This document shows, piece by piece, positions 15,876 to 23,834 of a DNA stretch of 64,000 nt. The notes below the pieces were generated by a model. It was given only the letters and a program-made list of their open reading frames with translations, was not told the DNA's origin and made no database searches. Source of the DNA: Streptomyces sp. R41 (GTDB lineage: Bacteria > Actinomycetota > Actinomycetes > Streptomycetales > Streptomycetaceae); the NCBI RefSeq assembly GCF_041053055.1, contig NZ_CP163443.1, forward strand, positions 1,674,001 to 1,738,000, in the 5' to 3' direction. Made by a program: the position numbers and the translations under genes. The stretch's first letter is position 1, and every line of letters starts with the position of its first letter.

Positions 15876-16571
15876 CTACGCCACCCGCTGGTCGAGCTCC
15901 CACAGGGCGTGCCAGAACTTCGCCTCGTAGGCCTGGAGCAGCCGCCCGTAGCGGAGCACCGCGTCTTGCGAAATCTGTCCGGTGTCGATTCCCGCCTGCA
16001 CCGCTGCCTGCGCCTTCAGCTCCAGGTCCGGCGCGGGCTCGGCGAAGAAGTCGAAGAAGGCGCAGGCCTCGTCGGCGAAGCCGTAGTGGCGGCGCAGGGA
16101 CTGGGCGATCGTCGCGCAATAGCCGCCCCATGCCGCGAAGTTGGCGCTGAGCGCGAGCACGACGTCGGCCGGTGAACCGTTCAGGGCGAGCCAGGCGACG
16201 TATGCGGGATAGGTCTGGCAGTCCTCGAGCGGTTCGTACGCGGCCGCCCATGCCTCGTCGGCCCCGACCGCGGCGGCGTACGCACCGAGCCGATCCTGGG
16301 CCAGGGCTTCACCCTCCGCGAGCATTTCGAAGAAGGCGGCGCTCTCCGGCGCGGCTGCCGCGGCCTCGGTGCCGGCCGCGGACCGTTCGGCCAGACGCAG
16401 GAACGCCCGGCGGTCCGCGGCGATCACATGGCGCTGCTCGAGGGCGAGTGCGGCGAGGGTCGAGCGCCGCGCCGCGCCCCGGGCGATCAGGGGCAGAAGC
16501 CTGTTGGCGTGCGGGTCCGGGGCGAGTTTCCCGGTCGTGCTCTCCAGCAGTTCCCTGGCCGTCCGCGTCAT
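15876..16571 (-). CDS. TenA/thiaminase-like family protein
   Basis: A 231-residue all-helical protein resembling the TENA/THI-4 (haem-oxygenase-like) fold. Typical elements are LIARGAARRSTLAALALEQ near the N-terminus, the central CQTYPAYVAWLALNGSPADV, and the C-terminal YGRLLQAYEAKFWHALWELD. Classical TenA hydrolyses aminopyrimidines for thiamine salvage. This paralogue lies away from thiamine genes and its catalytic residues could not be confirmed, so a salvage, carrier or regulatory role is open. It is divergent from the rppA operon, sharing about 170 bp of regulatory DNA. Confidence 0.7.
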   Translation of the reverse strand: MTRTARELLESTTGKLAPDPHANRLLPLIARGAARRSTLAALALEQRHVIAADRRAFLRLAERSAAGTEAAAAAPESAAFFEMLAEGEALAQDRLGAYAAAVGADEAWAAAYEPLEDCQTYPAYVAWLALNGSPADVVLALSANFAAWGGYCATIAQSLRRHYGFADEACAFFDFFAEPAPDLELKAQAAVQAGIDTGQISQDAVLRYGRLLQAYEAKFWHALWELDQRVA

Positions 16572-16632
16572 CGCTGCTCCTTCGGTTCGACGGTCCCGGG
16601 GCCCTTTCCACCAGGGTCCCACGCCATCCCAA

Positions 16633-16721
16633 AGTTCCCCGGAATGGAGTAATCCGACGCGATATCCGAGCGCAGCCGGGTGATCGTGGGTGGACCACCG
16701 GAGGACGAAGAGTTCCCCGGA
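16633..16721. promoter_or_regulatory. Paired direct repeat AGTTCCCCGGA upstream of rppA
   Basis: Two exact copies of AGTTCCCCGGA occur at 16633-16643 and 16711-16721, 78 bp apart, both between the divergent TenA-like gene and rppA. The second lies about 23 nt before the rppA start codon. They may bind a regulator of the pigment operon; no dedicated regulator gene is adjacent. Confidence 0.45.
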
Positions 16722-16743
16722 AGGCGGAAAGAAGGCGTGCTCC

Positions 16744-17808
16744 ATGGCGACTTTGTGCAGACCCTCGGTCTCGGTTCCGGAACATGTCATCACGATGGAG
16801 GAGACGCTGGAGCTGTGCCGCTCCCGTCACGCCGACCACCCACAATTGCCTCTGGCGCTGCGCCTGATCGAGAACACGGGCGTCGCCACCCGGCACATCG
16901 TGCAGCCCATCGAGGAGACACTGAAGCACCCGGGCTTCGAGGAGCGGAACAAGGTCTACGAGAGCGAGGCCAAGGCCCGCGTCCCCGCGGTGGTGCAGCG
17001 GGCGCTGGACGACGCCGAGCTGCTCACCACCGACATCGACGTGATCATCTACGTGTCGTGCACCGGGTTCATGATGCCCTCGCTCACTGCCTGGCTGATC
17101 AACTCGATGGACTTCGGCAGTGACACCCGGCAGATACCCATAGCCCAGCTGGGCTGCGCGGCCGGCGGTGCCGCGATCAACCGGGCACACGACTTCTGCA
17201 AGGCGTACCCGGACGCCAACGCTCTCATCGTGGCCTGCGAGTTCTGCTCGCTCTGCTACCAGCCGACCGACCTCGGTGTCGGCTCGCTGCTCTCCAACGG
17301 ACTCTTCGGCGACGGCATCGCCGCCGCGGTCGTCCGCGGCAAGGGCGGCACCGGCATCAAGCTGGAGCGCAACGGCTCGTACCTGATCCCCAAGACCGAA
17401 GAGTGGATCATGTACGACGTCCGGGCCACGGGCTTCCACTTCCTGCTCGACAAACGGGTGCCCGGGACGATGGAACCCCTCGCCCCCGCGCTCCACGCCC
17501 TCGCGCGGCAGCACGGCTGGGACGCCTCCGACCTGGACTTCTACATCATCCACGCGGGCGGCCCCAGGATCCTCGACGACCTCAGCAAGTACCTCGAAGT
17601 ACCGCCCGAGGCCTTCCGGTTCAGCCGGGCCACCCTCACCGAGTACGGCAACATCGCCAGCGCCGTCGTTCTGGACGCGCTGCGCCGGCTGTTCGAGGAG
17701 GGCGGCGCCGAGCACGCCGCGCGCGGACTGCTCGCGGGATTCGGCCCCGGCATCACCGCCGAGATGGCGCTGGGCAGCTGGCACGACGCGAGCGACGAGA
17801 CGGTGTGA
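16744..17808 (+). CDS. rppA: Type III polyketide synthase, tetrahydroxynaphthalene synthase
   Basis: A 354-residue chalcone-synthase-superfamily enzyme closely matching RppA. RppA condenses five malonyl-CoA into 1,3,6,8-tetrahydroxynaphthalene, the precursor of flaviolin and hexahydroxyperylenequinone melanins. The catalytic Cys lies in IAQLGCAAGGAAINRAH (about residue 138). The downstream His (FYIIHAGGPRILDD) and Asn (TEYGNIASAVVLDAL) complete the triad. It opens an operon: the P450 gene starts 6 bp after its stop and the cupin gene follows, the arrangement known for this pigment pathway. ATG 16744 matches the family N-terminus (VSVPEHVITMEETLELC). Confidence 0.95.
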   Translation: MATLCRPSVSVPEHVITMEETLELCRSRHADHPQLPLALRLIENTGVATRHIVQPIEETLKHPGFEERNKVYESEAKARVPAVVQRALDDAELLTTDIDVIIYVSCTGFMMPSLTAWLINSMDFGSDTRQIPIAQLGCAAGGAAINRAHDFCKAYPDANALIVACEFCSLCYQPTDLGVGSLLSNGLFGDGIAAAVVRGKGGTGIKLERNGSYLIPKTEEWIMYDVRATGFHFLLDKRVPGTMEPLAPALHALARQHGWDASDLDFYIIHAGGPRILDDLSKYLEVPPEAFRFSRATLTEYGNIASAVVLDALRRLFEEGGAEHAARGLLAGFGPGITAEMALGSWHDASDETV

Positions 17809-17813
17809 CGGGC

Positions 17814-19028
17814 ATGAGCGAAGACACCATCGCCGAAGCACTGCCACCCGTCCGCCCCTGGCCGGCCCTCGACCTGACCGGCGTGGACTTCGACCCGGTC
17901 CTCACCGAGCTCATGCGGGAGGGCCCGGTCACCCGGATCCACCTGTCCAACGGCGAGGGCTGGGCGTGGCTGGTGACGCGGTACGACGACGTGCGCATGG
18001 TGGCCAACGACGCCCGGTTCAGCCGTGAGGCGGTCATGGACCGGGAGGTCACCCGGCTCGCCCCGCACTTCATCCCGGACCGCGGCGCGGTGGGCTTCCT
18101 GGATCCGCCCGACCACACCCGGCTGCGCCGGGCGGTGGCCGCCGCCTTCACGGCGCGCGGCGTGGAGCGGGTGCGGGAGAAGTCCCGGCGAATGCTCGAC
18201 GAGCTGGTGGACGAGCTGCTCCAGGACGGGCCGCCCGCCGACCTCACCGCGACGGTCCTGAGCCCCTTCCCCATCGCGGTCATCTGCGAGCTGATGGGCG
18301 TTCCTGCCACCGACCGGCAGGCCATGCACACCTGGACCCAGCTGATCCTGTCCTCCTCGCACGGTGCGGAAGTCAGCGAGAGGGCCAAGAACGAGATGAG
18401 CGCGTACTTCGCGAAGCTCATCGGCGATCGGCGCGACAGCACCGGCGAGTACGTCACCTCGCTGCTGGGCGCCGCCGTGGGCCAAGGCGAGATCGCACCG
18501 GAGGAGGCCGTCGGGTTCGCCGTCCTCCTCCAGATCGGCGGCGAGGCGGTCACCAACAACAGCGGCCAGCTGTTCTACATCCTGCTGGCCCGCCCGGACC
18601 TGGCCGAACGGCTGCGGGCCGAGCCGGAGATCCGCCCCCGGGCCATCGACGAGCTGCTCCGCTACATCCCGCACCGCAACGCGGTCGGGCTGTCGCGGAT
18701 CGCGATGGAGGACGTGGAGATCAGAGGCGTACGGATCCGGGCGGGCGACGCGATCTACGTGTCGTACCTGGCCGCGAACCGCGACCCGGACGTCTTCCCG
18801 GACCCGGAGACCATCGACTTCACACGCACCCCCAATCCGCACGTGGCGTTCGGCTCCGGCCCGCACTACTGCCCGGGCGGGATGCTGGCCAGGTTGGAGT
18901 CCGAGCTCATGGTCGACGCGCTGCTCGACCGGATGCCGGGGCTGCGGCTCGCCGTACCGCCGGATCAAGTTCCCTTCAGGAAGGGCGCGTTGATCCGTGG
19001 CCCCGAGGCCCTGCCCGTGACGTGGTGA
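17814..19028 (+). CDS. Cytochrome P450, CYP158-type biflaviolin synthase
   Basis: A 404-residue soluble P450 very like CYP158A2, which couples flaviolin oxidatively into dimers and trimers, the red-brown pigments thought to protect against UV. The heme-ligand region is FGSGPHYCPGG with Cys near residue 349. The ExxR motif lies in AIDELLRYIPHRN. The I-helix reads IGGEAVTNNSGQ, without the acid-alcohol threonine of most P450s, a known peculiarity of CYP158A enzymes. ATG 17814 is 6 bp after the rppA stop. It needs a ferredoxin and reductase, neither of which is encoded in this window. Confidence 0.92.
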   Translation: MSEDTIAEALPPVRPWPALDLTGVDFDPVLTELMREGPVTRIHLSNGEGWAWLVTRYDDVRMVANDARFSREAVMDREVTRLAPHFIPDRGAVGFLDPPDHTRLRRAVAAAFTARGVERVREKSRRMLDELVDELLQDGPPADLTATVLSPFPIAVICELMGVPATDRQAMHTWTQLILSSSHGAEVSERAKNEMSAYFAKLIGDRRDSTGEYVTSLLGAAVGQGEIAPEEAVGFAVLLQIGGEAVTNNSGQLFYILLARPDLAERLRAEPEIRPRAIDELLRYIPHRNAVGLSRIAMEDVEIRGVRIRAGDAIYVSYLAANRDPDVFPDPETIDFTRTPNPHVAFGSGPHYCPGGMLARLESELMVDALLDRMPGLRLAVPPDQVPFRKGALIRGPEALPVTW

Positions 19029-19035
19029 GCGGCCG

Positions 19036-19557
19036 ATGACCACGACCGAAGGGCTGCTCGTGCCGCCGGGGCACGGCCGCGTCGTGCAGACGCCCGCGCA
19101 ACACGTGACGTTCAAGGTGACCGGCTCGCACTCGCGCACGGCGTCCACCTTCGAGGTGCTCGTGCCGCCCGGCTTCGACGTCGGCGCCCATGTGCACACG
19201 CGCAGCGAGGAGCTGTTCTACGTGCTCGAAGGCGAACTGGACGTGCTCGCCTTCGAGCCGCGCGTACGGACCCCCGACCACTGGCAGAAGTGGGAGTCCA
19301 GCTCGGGCAGCCGGGTGGTGCGGGCAACCCCCGGCACGGTCATCGTCGTACCCCCGGGCTGCCCGCACGCCTTCTCCAACCCCACGGAGACCCAGGCCAA
19401 GATGTTCTTCCAGGCGTCACCGCCCCCGGACCACGAGCGGTACTTCGAGGAACTCCTGGAGATCCTCGGGTCGGGGGGGCCGCCCGACCATGCGGCGATC
19501 GAGGAGCTGAGGGCCAGGTACGACATCGAGCAACTCACGCCACTCAAACACCGATGA
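19036..19557 (+). CDS. momA: Cupin quinone-forming monooxygenase (MomA-like)
   Basis: A 173-residue single-domain cupin. Motif 1 is GAHVHTRSEELFYVLEGELDV (about residues 50-70) and motif 2 is GTVIVVPPGCPHAFSNP (about residues 107-123), together giving a His/Glu metal or cofactor pocket. MomA proteins of this family oxidise tetrahydroxynaphthalene to the quinone flaviolin, bridging RppA and the P450. Gene order rppA - P450 - cupin fits that sequence of steps. It starts 7 bp after the P450 stop. Assignment is by family resemblance and context together. Confidence 0.82.
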   Translation: MTTTEGLLVPPGHGRVVQTPAQHVTFKVTGSHSRTASTFEVLVPPGFDVGAHVHTRSEELFYVLEGELDVLAFEPRVRTPDHWQKWESSSGSRVVRATPGTVIVVPPGCPHAFSNPTETQAKMFFQASPPPDHERYFEELLEILGSGGPPDHAAIEELRARYDIEQLTPLKHR

Positions 19558-19562
19558 GGTGA

Positions 19563-19650
19563 AGCGCCCTTCAGGGCACGAGGCTGTGACATTGTGCGGC
19601 TCCGCCGCGTGGGCGCCACCGGCCACATACGGCCCGCAGCCCGCGTGGGA
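19563..19650. repeat. Intergenic repeat, copy 3 of a window-wide family
   Basis: A hairpin (GCCCT/AGGGC, about 19566-19577) is followed by CTGTGACATTGTGCGGCTCC and ACCGGCCACATACGGCCCGC blocks. These match, with substitutions, the two copies at 21705-21882. It lies between convergent genes, so it may also terminate transcription. I recall this family as abundant in Streptomyces intergenic regions. Confidence 0.7.
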
Positions 19651-19653
19651 CCT

Positions 19654-20880
19654 CTACCGGATGGGCATCCCGGACAACGTCCGCGCGATCACCAGTCGCT
19701 GAACCTCGCTCGTCCCCTCAAAGATCGTGTAGATGGCCGCATCCCGGTGCATCCGCTCCACGGGGTACTCCCGGGTGTACCCGTTGCCACCGAGGATCTG
19801 GATCGCCTGCGCGGTCACCTTCTTCGCCGTCTCACTGGCGAACAACTTCGACATGGACCCCTCGGCCGCGGTGAACGGCTTGCCGTTGACCGCCATCCAG
19901 GAGGCGCGCCACACGAGCAACCGCGCCGCGTCGATCGACGTCCGCATGTCGGCGAGCTGGAACGCGACACCCTGGTTGTCGATGATCGGCCGCCCGAACT
20001 GCTCACGCGTCTTCGCGTAGTCGAGGGCAACCTCGTACGCGGCCCGAGCGGTACCCACCGCCATGGCACCCACCGCCGGGCGGCTCGCCTCGAACGTCGC
20101 CATCGCGGCGTTCTTCACGCGCTCGCCGCCCGCCTTGGCGCGCTCACGGGCACGGGCCAGGCGCTCGTCGAGCTTCTCCTTGCCGCCGAGAAGGCAGGAG
20201 CCGGGGATGCGGACGTTCTCCAGGACGACCTCGGCGGTGTGCGAGGCGCGGATGCCGTGCTTCTTGAACTTCTGACCCTGCGAGAGGCCCGGCGTGTTCG
20301 GCGGGACGATGAAGGAGGCGTGGCCCTTGGAACCCAGTTCGGCATCGACCACGGCCACGACCACGTGGACGTTGGCTATGCCGCCGTTGGTCGCCCAGGT
20401 CTTCGTGCCGTTCAGGACCCACTCGTCCTTGGCCTCGTCGTAGACGGCACGCGTGCGCATGGAGGCGACGTCGGAACCGGCGTCGGGCTCGGAGGAGCAG
20501 AAGGCCGCGACCTTGACATCGTTGGCATCGCCGTACATCTGGGGGATCCAGGTGCCGATCTGTTCCTCGGTGCCGTTGGCGAGGACGCCCACGGCGGCGA
20601 GGCCGGTGCCGACGATGGAGAGGGCGATGCCCGCGTCACCCCAGAACAGCTCCTCCATGGCCATCGGTATGCCGAGGCCGGTGGGGTCGAAGTACTGCTG
20701 GGCGTAGAAGTCCAGGGAGTAGATGCCGACCTTCGCGGCCTCCTGGATGACCGGCCAGGGAGTCTCTTCGCGCTCGTCCCATTCGGCGGCCGCGGGGCGG
20801 ATCACATCGGCGGCGAAGCCGTGCAGCCAGTCCCGGACCTCCTTCTGTTCGTCGTTGAGCTCCATGGTGAACTCGGCCAT
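19654..20880 (-). CDS. Acyl-CoA dehydrogenase
   Basis: A 408-residue FAD acyl-CoA dehydrogenase of the short/medium-chain type. Motifs are AAFCSSEPDAGSDVASMRTRA (about residues 125-145), WVLNGTKTWATNGGIA, and the C-terminal ILGGNGYTREYPVERMHRDAAIYTIFEGTSEVQRLVIAR. The Glu of FEGTSE is the expected catalytic base. Middle-region RARERAKAGGERVKNAAMA is a charged insertion. It is divergent from a TetR regulator with inverted repeats between them, so it is probably under fatty-acyl-responsive repression. Preference among chain lengths cannot be read. Confidence 0.92.
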   Translation of the reverse strand: MAEFTMELNDEQKEVRDWLHGFAADVIRPAAAEWDEREETPWPVIQEAAKVGIYSLDFYAQQYFDPTGLGIPMAMEELFWGDAGIALSIVGTGLAAVGVLANGTEEQIGTWIPQMYGDANDVKVAAFCSSEPDAGSDVASMRTRAVYDEAKDEWVLNGTKTWATNGGIANVHVVVAVVDAELGSKGHASFIVPPNTPGLSQGQKFKKHGIRASHTAEVVLENVRIPGSCLLGGKEKLDERLARARERAKAGGERVKNAAMATFEASRPAVGAMAVGTARAAYEVALDYAKTREQFGRPIIDNQGVAFQLADMRTSIDAARLLVWRASWMAVNGKPFTAAEGSMSKLFASETAKKVTAQAIQILGGNGYTREYPVERMHRDAAIYTIFEGTSEVQRLVIARTLSGMPIR

Positions 20881-20905
20881 GTCCCCTCCAGCGCTGCACT
20901 AAAGT

Positions 20906-20943
20906 GTTACTTGCGGTAACTGGAGTGTGTTACCGACCAGTAG
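20906..20943. promoter_or_regulatory. Candidate TetR operators
   Basis: Two palindromes lie between the divergent acyl-CoA dehydrogenase and TetR genes. The first is GTTAC-TTGCG-GTAAC (20906-20920). The second is the imperfect TTACCGACCAGTAG (20930-20943), symmetric at TTAC.G..C.GTA. The TTACCGACCAGTA-like form resembles sites of TetR regulators of lipid metabolism. Confidence 0.6.
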
Positions 20944-21049
20944 GAAAAGTCAACTCCCGAGCCGCGCTCGGCAGCCCGTTCGATACCCATACGCCGATGA
21001 GTGTTAGTTTGCGCAGGCGTCACCGAATCACCACGGGTGGGGAGAGCAC

Positions 21050-21694
21050 ATGGACACCACACAGCGGACCGATCAGCAGAGGTCCGCCGACCGCCGCCGA
21101 CGCGAGCTGCTGGAAGCCGCCGACCGGGTGGTGCTCCGCGACGGCCCCGGGGCCTCGATGAACGCCATCGCCGCCGAGGCGGGCATCACCAAGCCGATCC
21201 TGTACCGCCACTTCGGCGACAAGGGCGGACTCTACGCCGCGCTCGCCAAGCGGCACACCGACGCCCTCCTCGGAGCGCTGCGGGCCGCGCTGGACGCGCC
21301 GGCCGAGCGCCGGGAGCGGGTCGAGTCGACGCTCGATACGTATCTGGCGGCCATTGAGGCACGCCCACAGGTCTACAGGTTCCTCATGCATCCGGCGGAG
21401 GGCGGCCAGCCGGGCGACCAGGGCTTCGACGTGGGCAAGCACTCCGCGCCGTTGCTGCGACGCATGGGCGAGGAGCTCGCCGAGGTCATCGAGGAGCGCG
21501 TCGACCTCGGCCCCGGCAGCCAGCAGCTCGCCCGGGTGTGGGGCCACGGGATCGTCGGCATGATGCATGCCGCCGGGGACTGGTGGCTCGGCGAACGGCC
21601 GTGCTCTCGGGCCGAGTTGGTACGGAGTCTGGCTGATCTGCTGTGGGGTCGCCTGGCCGCGGCGGGGGACAAGATCGGCGGGCCGGGGTTCTGA
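21050..21694 (+). CDS. TetR-family regulator
   Basis: A 214-residue TetR-type regulator. The N-terminal helix-turn-helix is complete: GASMNAIAAEAGITKPILYRHFGDKGGLYAALA (about residues 36-68), typical of actinobacterial lipid-metabolism TetR proteins. The C-terminal ligand domain contains YLAAIEARPQVYRFLMHPAEGG and GHGIVGMMHAAGDWWL. It is divergent from the acyl-CoA dehydrogenase gene, with two palindromes between, so it likely represses that gene and itself and is released by an acyl-CoA. It ends next to a pair of intergenic repeats. Confidence 0.9.
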   Translation: MDTTQRTDQQRSADRRRRELLEAADRVVLRDGPGASMNAIAAEAGITKPILYRHFGDKGGLYAALAKRHTDALLGALRAALDAPAERRERVESTLDTYLAAIEARPQVYRFLMHPAEGGQPGDQGFDVGKHSAPLLRRMGEELAEVIEERVDLGPGSQQLARVWGHGIVGMMHAAGDWWLGERPCSRAELVRSLADLLWGRLAAAGDKIGGPGF

Positions 21695-21704
21695 CCCCGG
21701 GCAA

Positions 21705-21882
21705 CGGGGGCGCGGGGCCGTGTCATCATGCGGCTCCGCCGCGCGGGCGCGACCAGCCACAACCGGCCCGCGGCCGACCGACAAGGCTGAGCGCCCCGAA
21801 AGGGGCGCGGGGCCACGTCATCATCCGGCTCCGTCGCGCGGGCGCGACCAGCCACCGACGGCCCGCGGCCGACAGACAAAGC
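21705..21882. repeat. Two tandem copies of an about 80-bp intergenic repeat
   Basis: Copy 1 (about 21706-21784) and copy 2 (about 21801-21879) share GGGGCGCGGGGCC, GTCATCATNCGGCTCCG, GCGCGGGCGCGACCAGCCAC and CGGCCCGCGGCCGAC. Between them is the hairpin GCGCCCC-GAAA-GGGGCGC (21791-21808). They fill the gap between convergent TetR and peptide deformylase genes. A third divergent copy is at 19563-19650. Confidence 0.8.
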
Positions 21883-22422
21883 TCAGCGGCTCCAAGACGC
21901 CCGCGCCGCCTGGCGCATGACCCGGCGGCGGCGCCAGCCACGCAGCCGGTCCACGTACACCCCACCGTCGAGGTGATCGCACTCGTGCTGCAGGCACCGC
22001 GCGAACCAGCCGGTGCCATGCACGCTCACCGGCTCACCGGTCACGGTGAACCCCTCGACGACCGCGTGGTCGTACCGCTCGGTGCCCGCCTCCAGGCCGG
22101 GCAGCGACAGACAACCCTCCGGCCCGCGCAGCACCACACCGTCCGCCTCGACAAGGCGTGGGTTCACCACATGTCCCACATGGCGGACATCCTCGTCGTC
22201 GGGGCAGTCGTACACGAAGACCCGGACGGACTCACCGACCTGGTTGGCCGCGAGGCCAACACCCTCCGCGGCGTACATCGTCGCGAACATGTCCTCGACG
22301 AGCGCGGCGAGTTGGGGGCCGAACTCCGTGACTTCTTCACACGGGGCGTGCAGGACGGGGTCGCCGAGCAGGGTGAGGGGCCGGACGCGCCCGTGGGTGC
22401 CCGGGATGGAGCCGTGTCGCAT
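21883..22422 (-). CDS. def: Peptide deformylase
   Basis: A 179-residue peptide deformylase, the metallohydrolase that removes the formyl group from nascent protein N-termini. All three signature motifs are intact: GVGLAANQVG (about residues 51-60), EGCLSLPG (about 103-110) and the metal-binding HECDHLDG (about 148-155), where the Cys and two His bind iron. ATG 22422 gives the normal length; the long open frame further upstream overlaps murT on the other strand and is spurious. Streptomyces usually carry several def paralogues, so this may not be the housekeeping copy. Confidence 0.93.
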   Translation of the reverse strand: MRHGSIPGTHGRVRPLTLLGDPVLHAPCEEVTEFGPQLAALVEDMFATMYAAEGVGLAANQVGESVRVFVYDCPDDEDVRHVGHVVNPRLVEADGVVLRGPEGCLSLPGLEAGTERYDHAVVEGFTVTGEPVSVHGTGWFARCLQHECDHLDGGVYVDRLRGWRRRRVMRQAARASWSR

Positions 22423-22576
22423 GGCGGCAAGGGTACGGTCCTTGATGGCGCGCGCATGTCGCGCGGGCACCGTGGTGGTGCCGCGATTCGGGCGCGTGAG
22501 TGGATCTCGATAGGCTGAGGCCCACACGGTGCCGGGGGCAGAGGCGCGGCGCGTACGCAAGGAGGATCGAGAAACG

Positions 22577-23815
22577 ATGTCAGGCAACTCGGACCCGCTG
22601 ACGCCGCGGGCCAAGCTGGCCGTGACGGCGGGCAAGGCGGCAGCGGCCGTCTCGCGTGCCGCCGGACGCGGCAGCGGATCGGTGATCGGCGGCCGGGTGG
22701 CACTCAAGCTCGACCCCGACCTGCTGGCCCGGCTGGCCACACACCTGGACGTGATCCTGGTCTCGGCCACCAACGGCAAGACCACCACCACCCGTCTGAT
22801 CGCGGAGGCGCTGCGCGCCGCGGGCCCGGTCGTGTCGAACGCGCTGGGCGCGAACATGCCGGCTGGTATCACCTCGGCGCTCGCGGGTGGTTCGGACGCC
22901 AAGTACGCGGTCATCGAGGTCGACGAGAAGTACCTCTCCGGTGTCGCACGCGACACCGACCCCAAGTGCATCGCCCTGCTCAACCTCTCCCGCGACCAGC
23001 TCGACCGGGCCGCCGAGACCCGGATGATGGCCGAGCACTGGCGCGAGGGCCTGGCCGGTTCCAAGGCCGTCGTGGTCGCCAACGCCGATGACCCGCTGGT
23101 CGTGTGGGCCGCGTCCTCCTCGCCGAACGTCATGTGGGTGGCTGCCGGTCAGATGTGGAAGGACGACGCCTGGTCCTGCCCGTCCTGCGGCGGTGTGATG
23201 CAGCGCCCCGGCGACGACTGGTTCTGCGGCGAGTGCGGCTTCCGCCGTCCGACGCCGACCTGGGCACTGTCCGGCGACCACGTCCTCGACCCGCACGGCT
23301 CGGCGTGGCCGATCCACCTGCAGCTGCCGGGCCGCGCCAACAAGGCGAACGCCGCCTCGTCGGCCGCCGTCGCCGCGGTCTTCGGCGTGCCCCCGCAGGT
23401 CGCCCTGGAGCGCATGTACCAGGTGCAGGCCGTGGCCGGGCGCTACGACGTGGTGCAGTTCATGCAGCGCGACCTGCGTCTGCTGCTCGCCAAGAACCCG
23501 GCGGGCTGGCTGGAGACGTTCTCCCTGATCGACCCGCCGCCGACCCCGGTCATCCTCTCGGTGAACGCGCGCGGCGCCGACGGCACGGACACCTCCTGGC
23601 TGTGGGACGTCGACTACACGCGCCTGACCGGACACCCGATCTTCGTTCTCGGCGACCGGAAGCTGGACCTGGCCGTGCGCCTGGAGGTCGCGAACCAGCA
23701 GTTCCAGGTCTGCGAGAACCTCGACCAGGCCGTGCAGATGGCACCGCCCGGACGCATCGAGGTCATCGCGAACTACACCGCTTTCCAGGATCTGCGGCGT
23801 CGTGTCGGCAACTGA
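22577..23815 (+). CDS. murT: Lipid II isoglutaminyl synthase, MurT subunit
   Basis: A 412-residue Mur-ligase-like protein that activates the alpha-carboxyl of D-Glu in lipid II for amidation. The ATP-binding motif VSATNGKTTTTRLIAEALRA lies near residue 60. The MurT-specific zinc ribbon CPSCGG...FCGECGF spans about residues 202-224. ExxK- and RD-like Mur motifs (IEVDEKYLSG, LNLSRDQLDR) and a DUF1727-type C-terminus (PVILSVNARGADG) follow. ATG 22577 follows GGAGGATCGA. It ends 19 bp before gatD, its glutaminase partner. Confidence 0.94.
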   Translation: MSGNSDPLTPRAKLAVTAGKAAAAVSRAAGRGSGSVIGGRVALKLDPDLLARLATHLDVILVSATNGKTTTTRLIAEALRAAGPVVSNALGANMPAGITSALAGGSDAKYAVIEVDEKYLSGVARDTDPKCIALLNLSRDQLDRAAETRMMAEHWREGLAGSKAVVVANADDPLVVWAASSSPNVMWVAAGQMWKDDAWSCPSCGGVMQRPGDDWFCGECGFRRPTPTWALSGDHVLDPHGSAWPIHLQLPGRANKANAASSAAVAAVFGVPPQVALERMYQVQAVAGRYDVVQFMQRDLRLLLAKNPAGWLETFSLIDPPPTPVILSVNARGADGTDTSWLWDVDYTRLTGHPIFVLGDRKLDLAVRLEVANQQFQVCENLDQAVQMAPPGRIEVIANYTAFQDLRRRVGN

Positions 23816-23834
23816 GCCACGGAGGACGAAGAAG

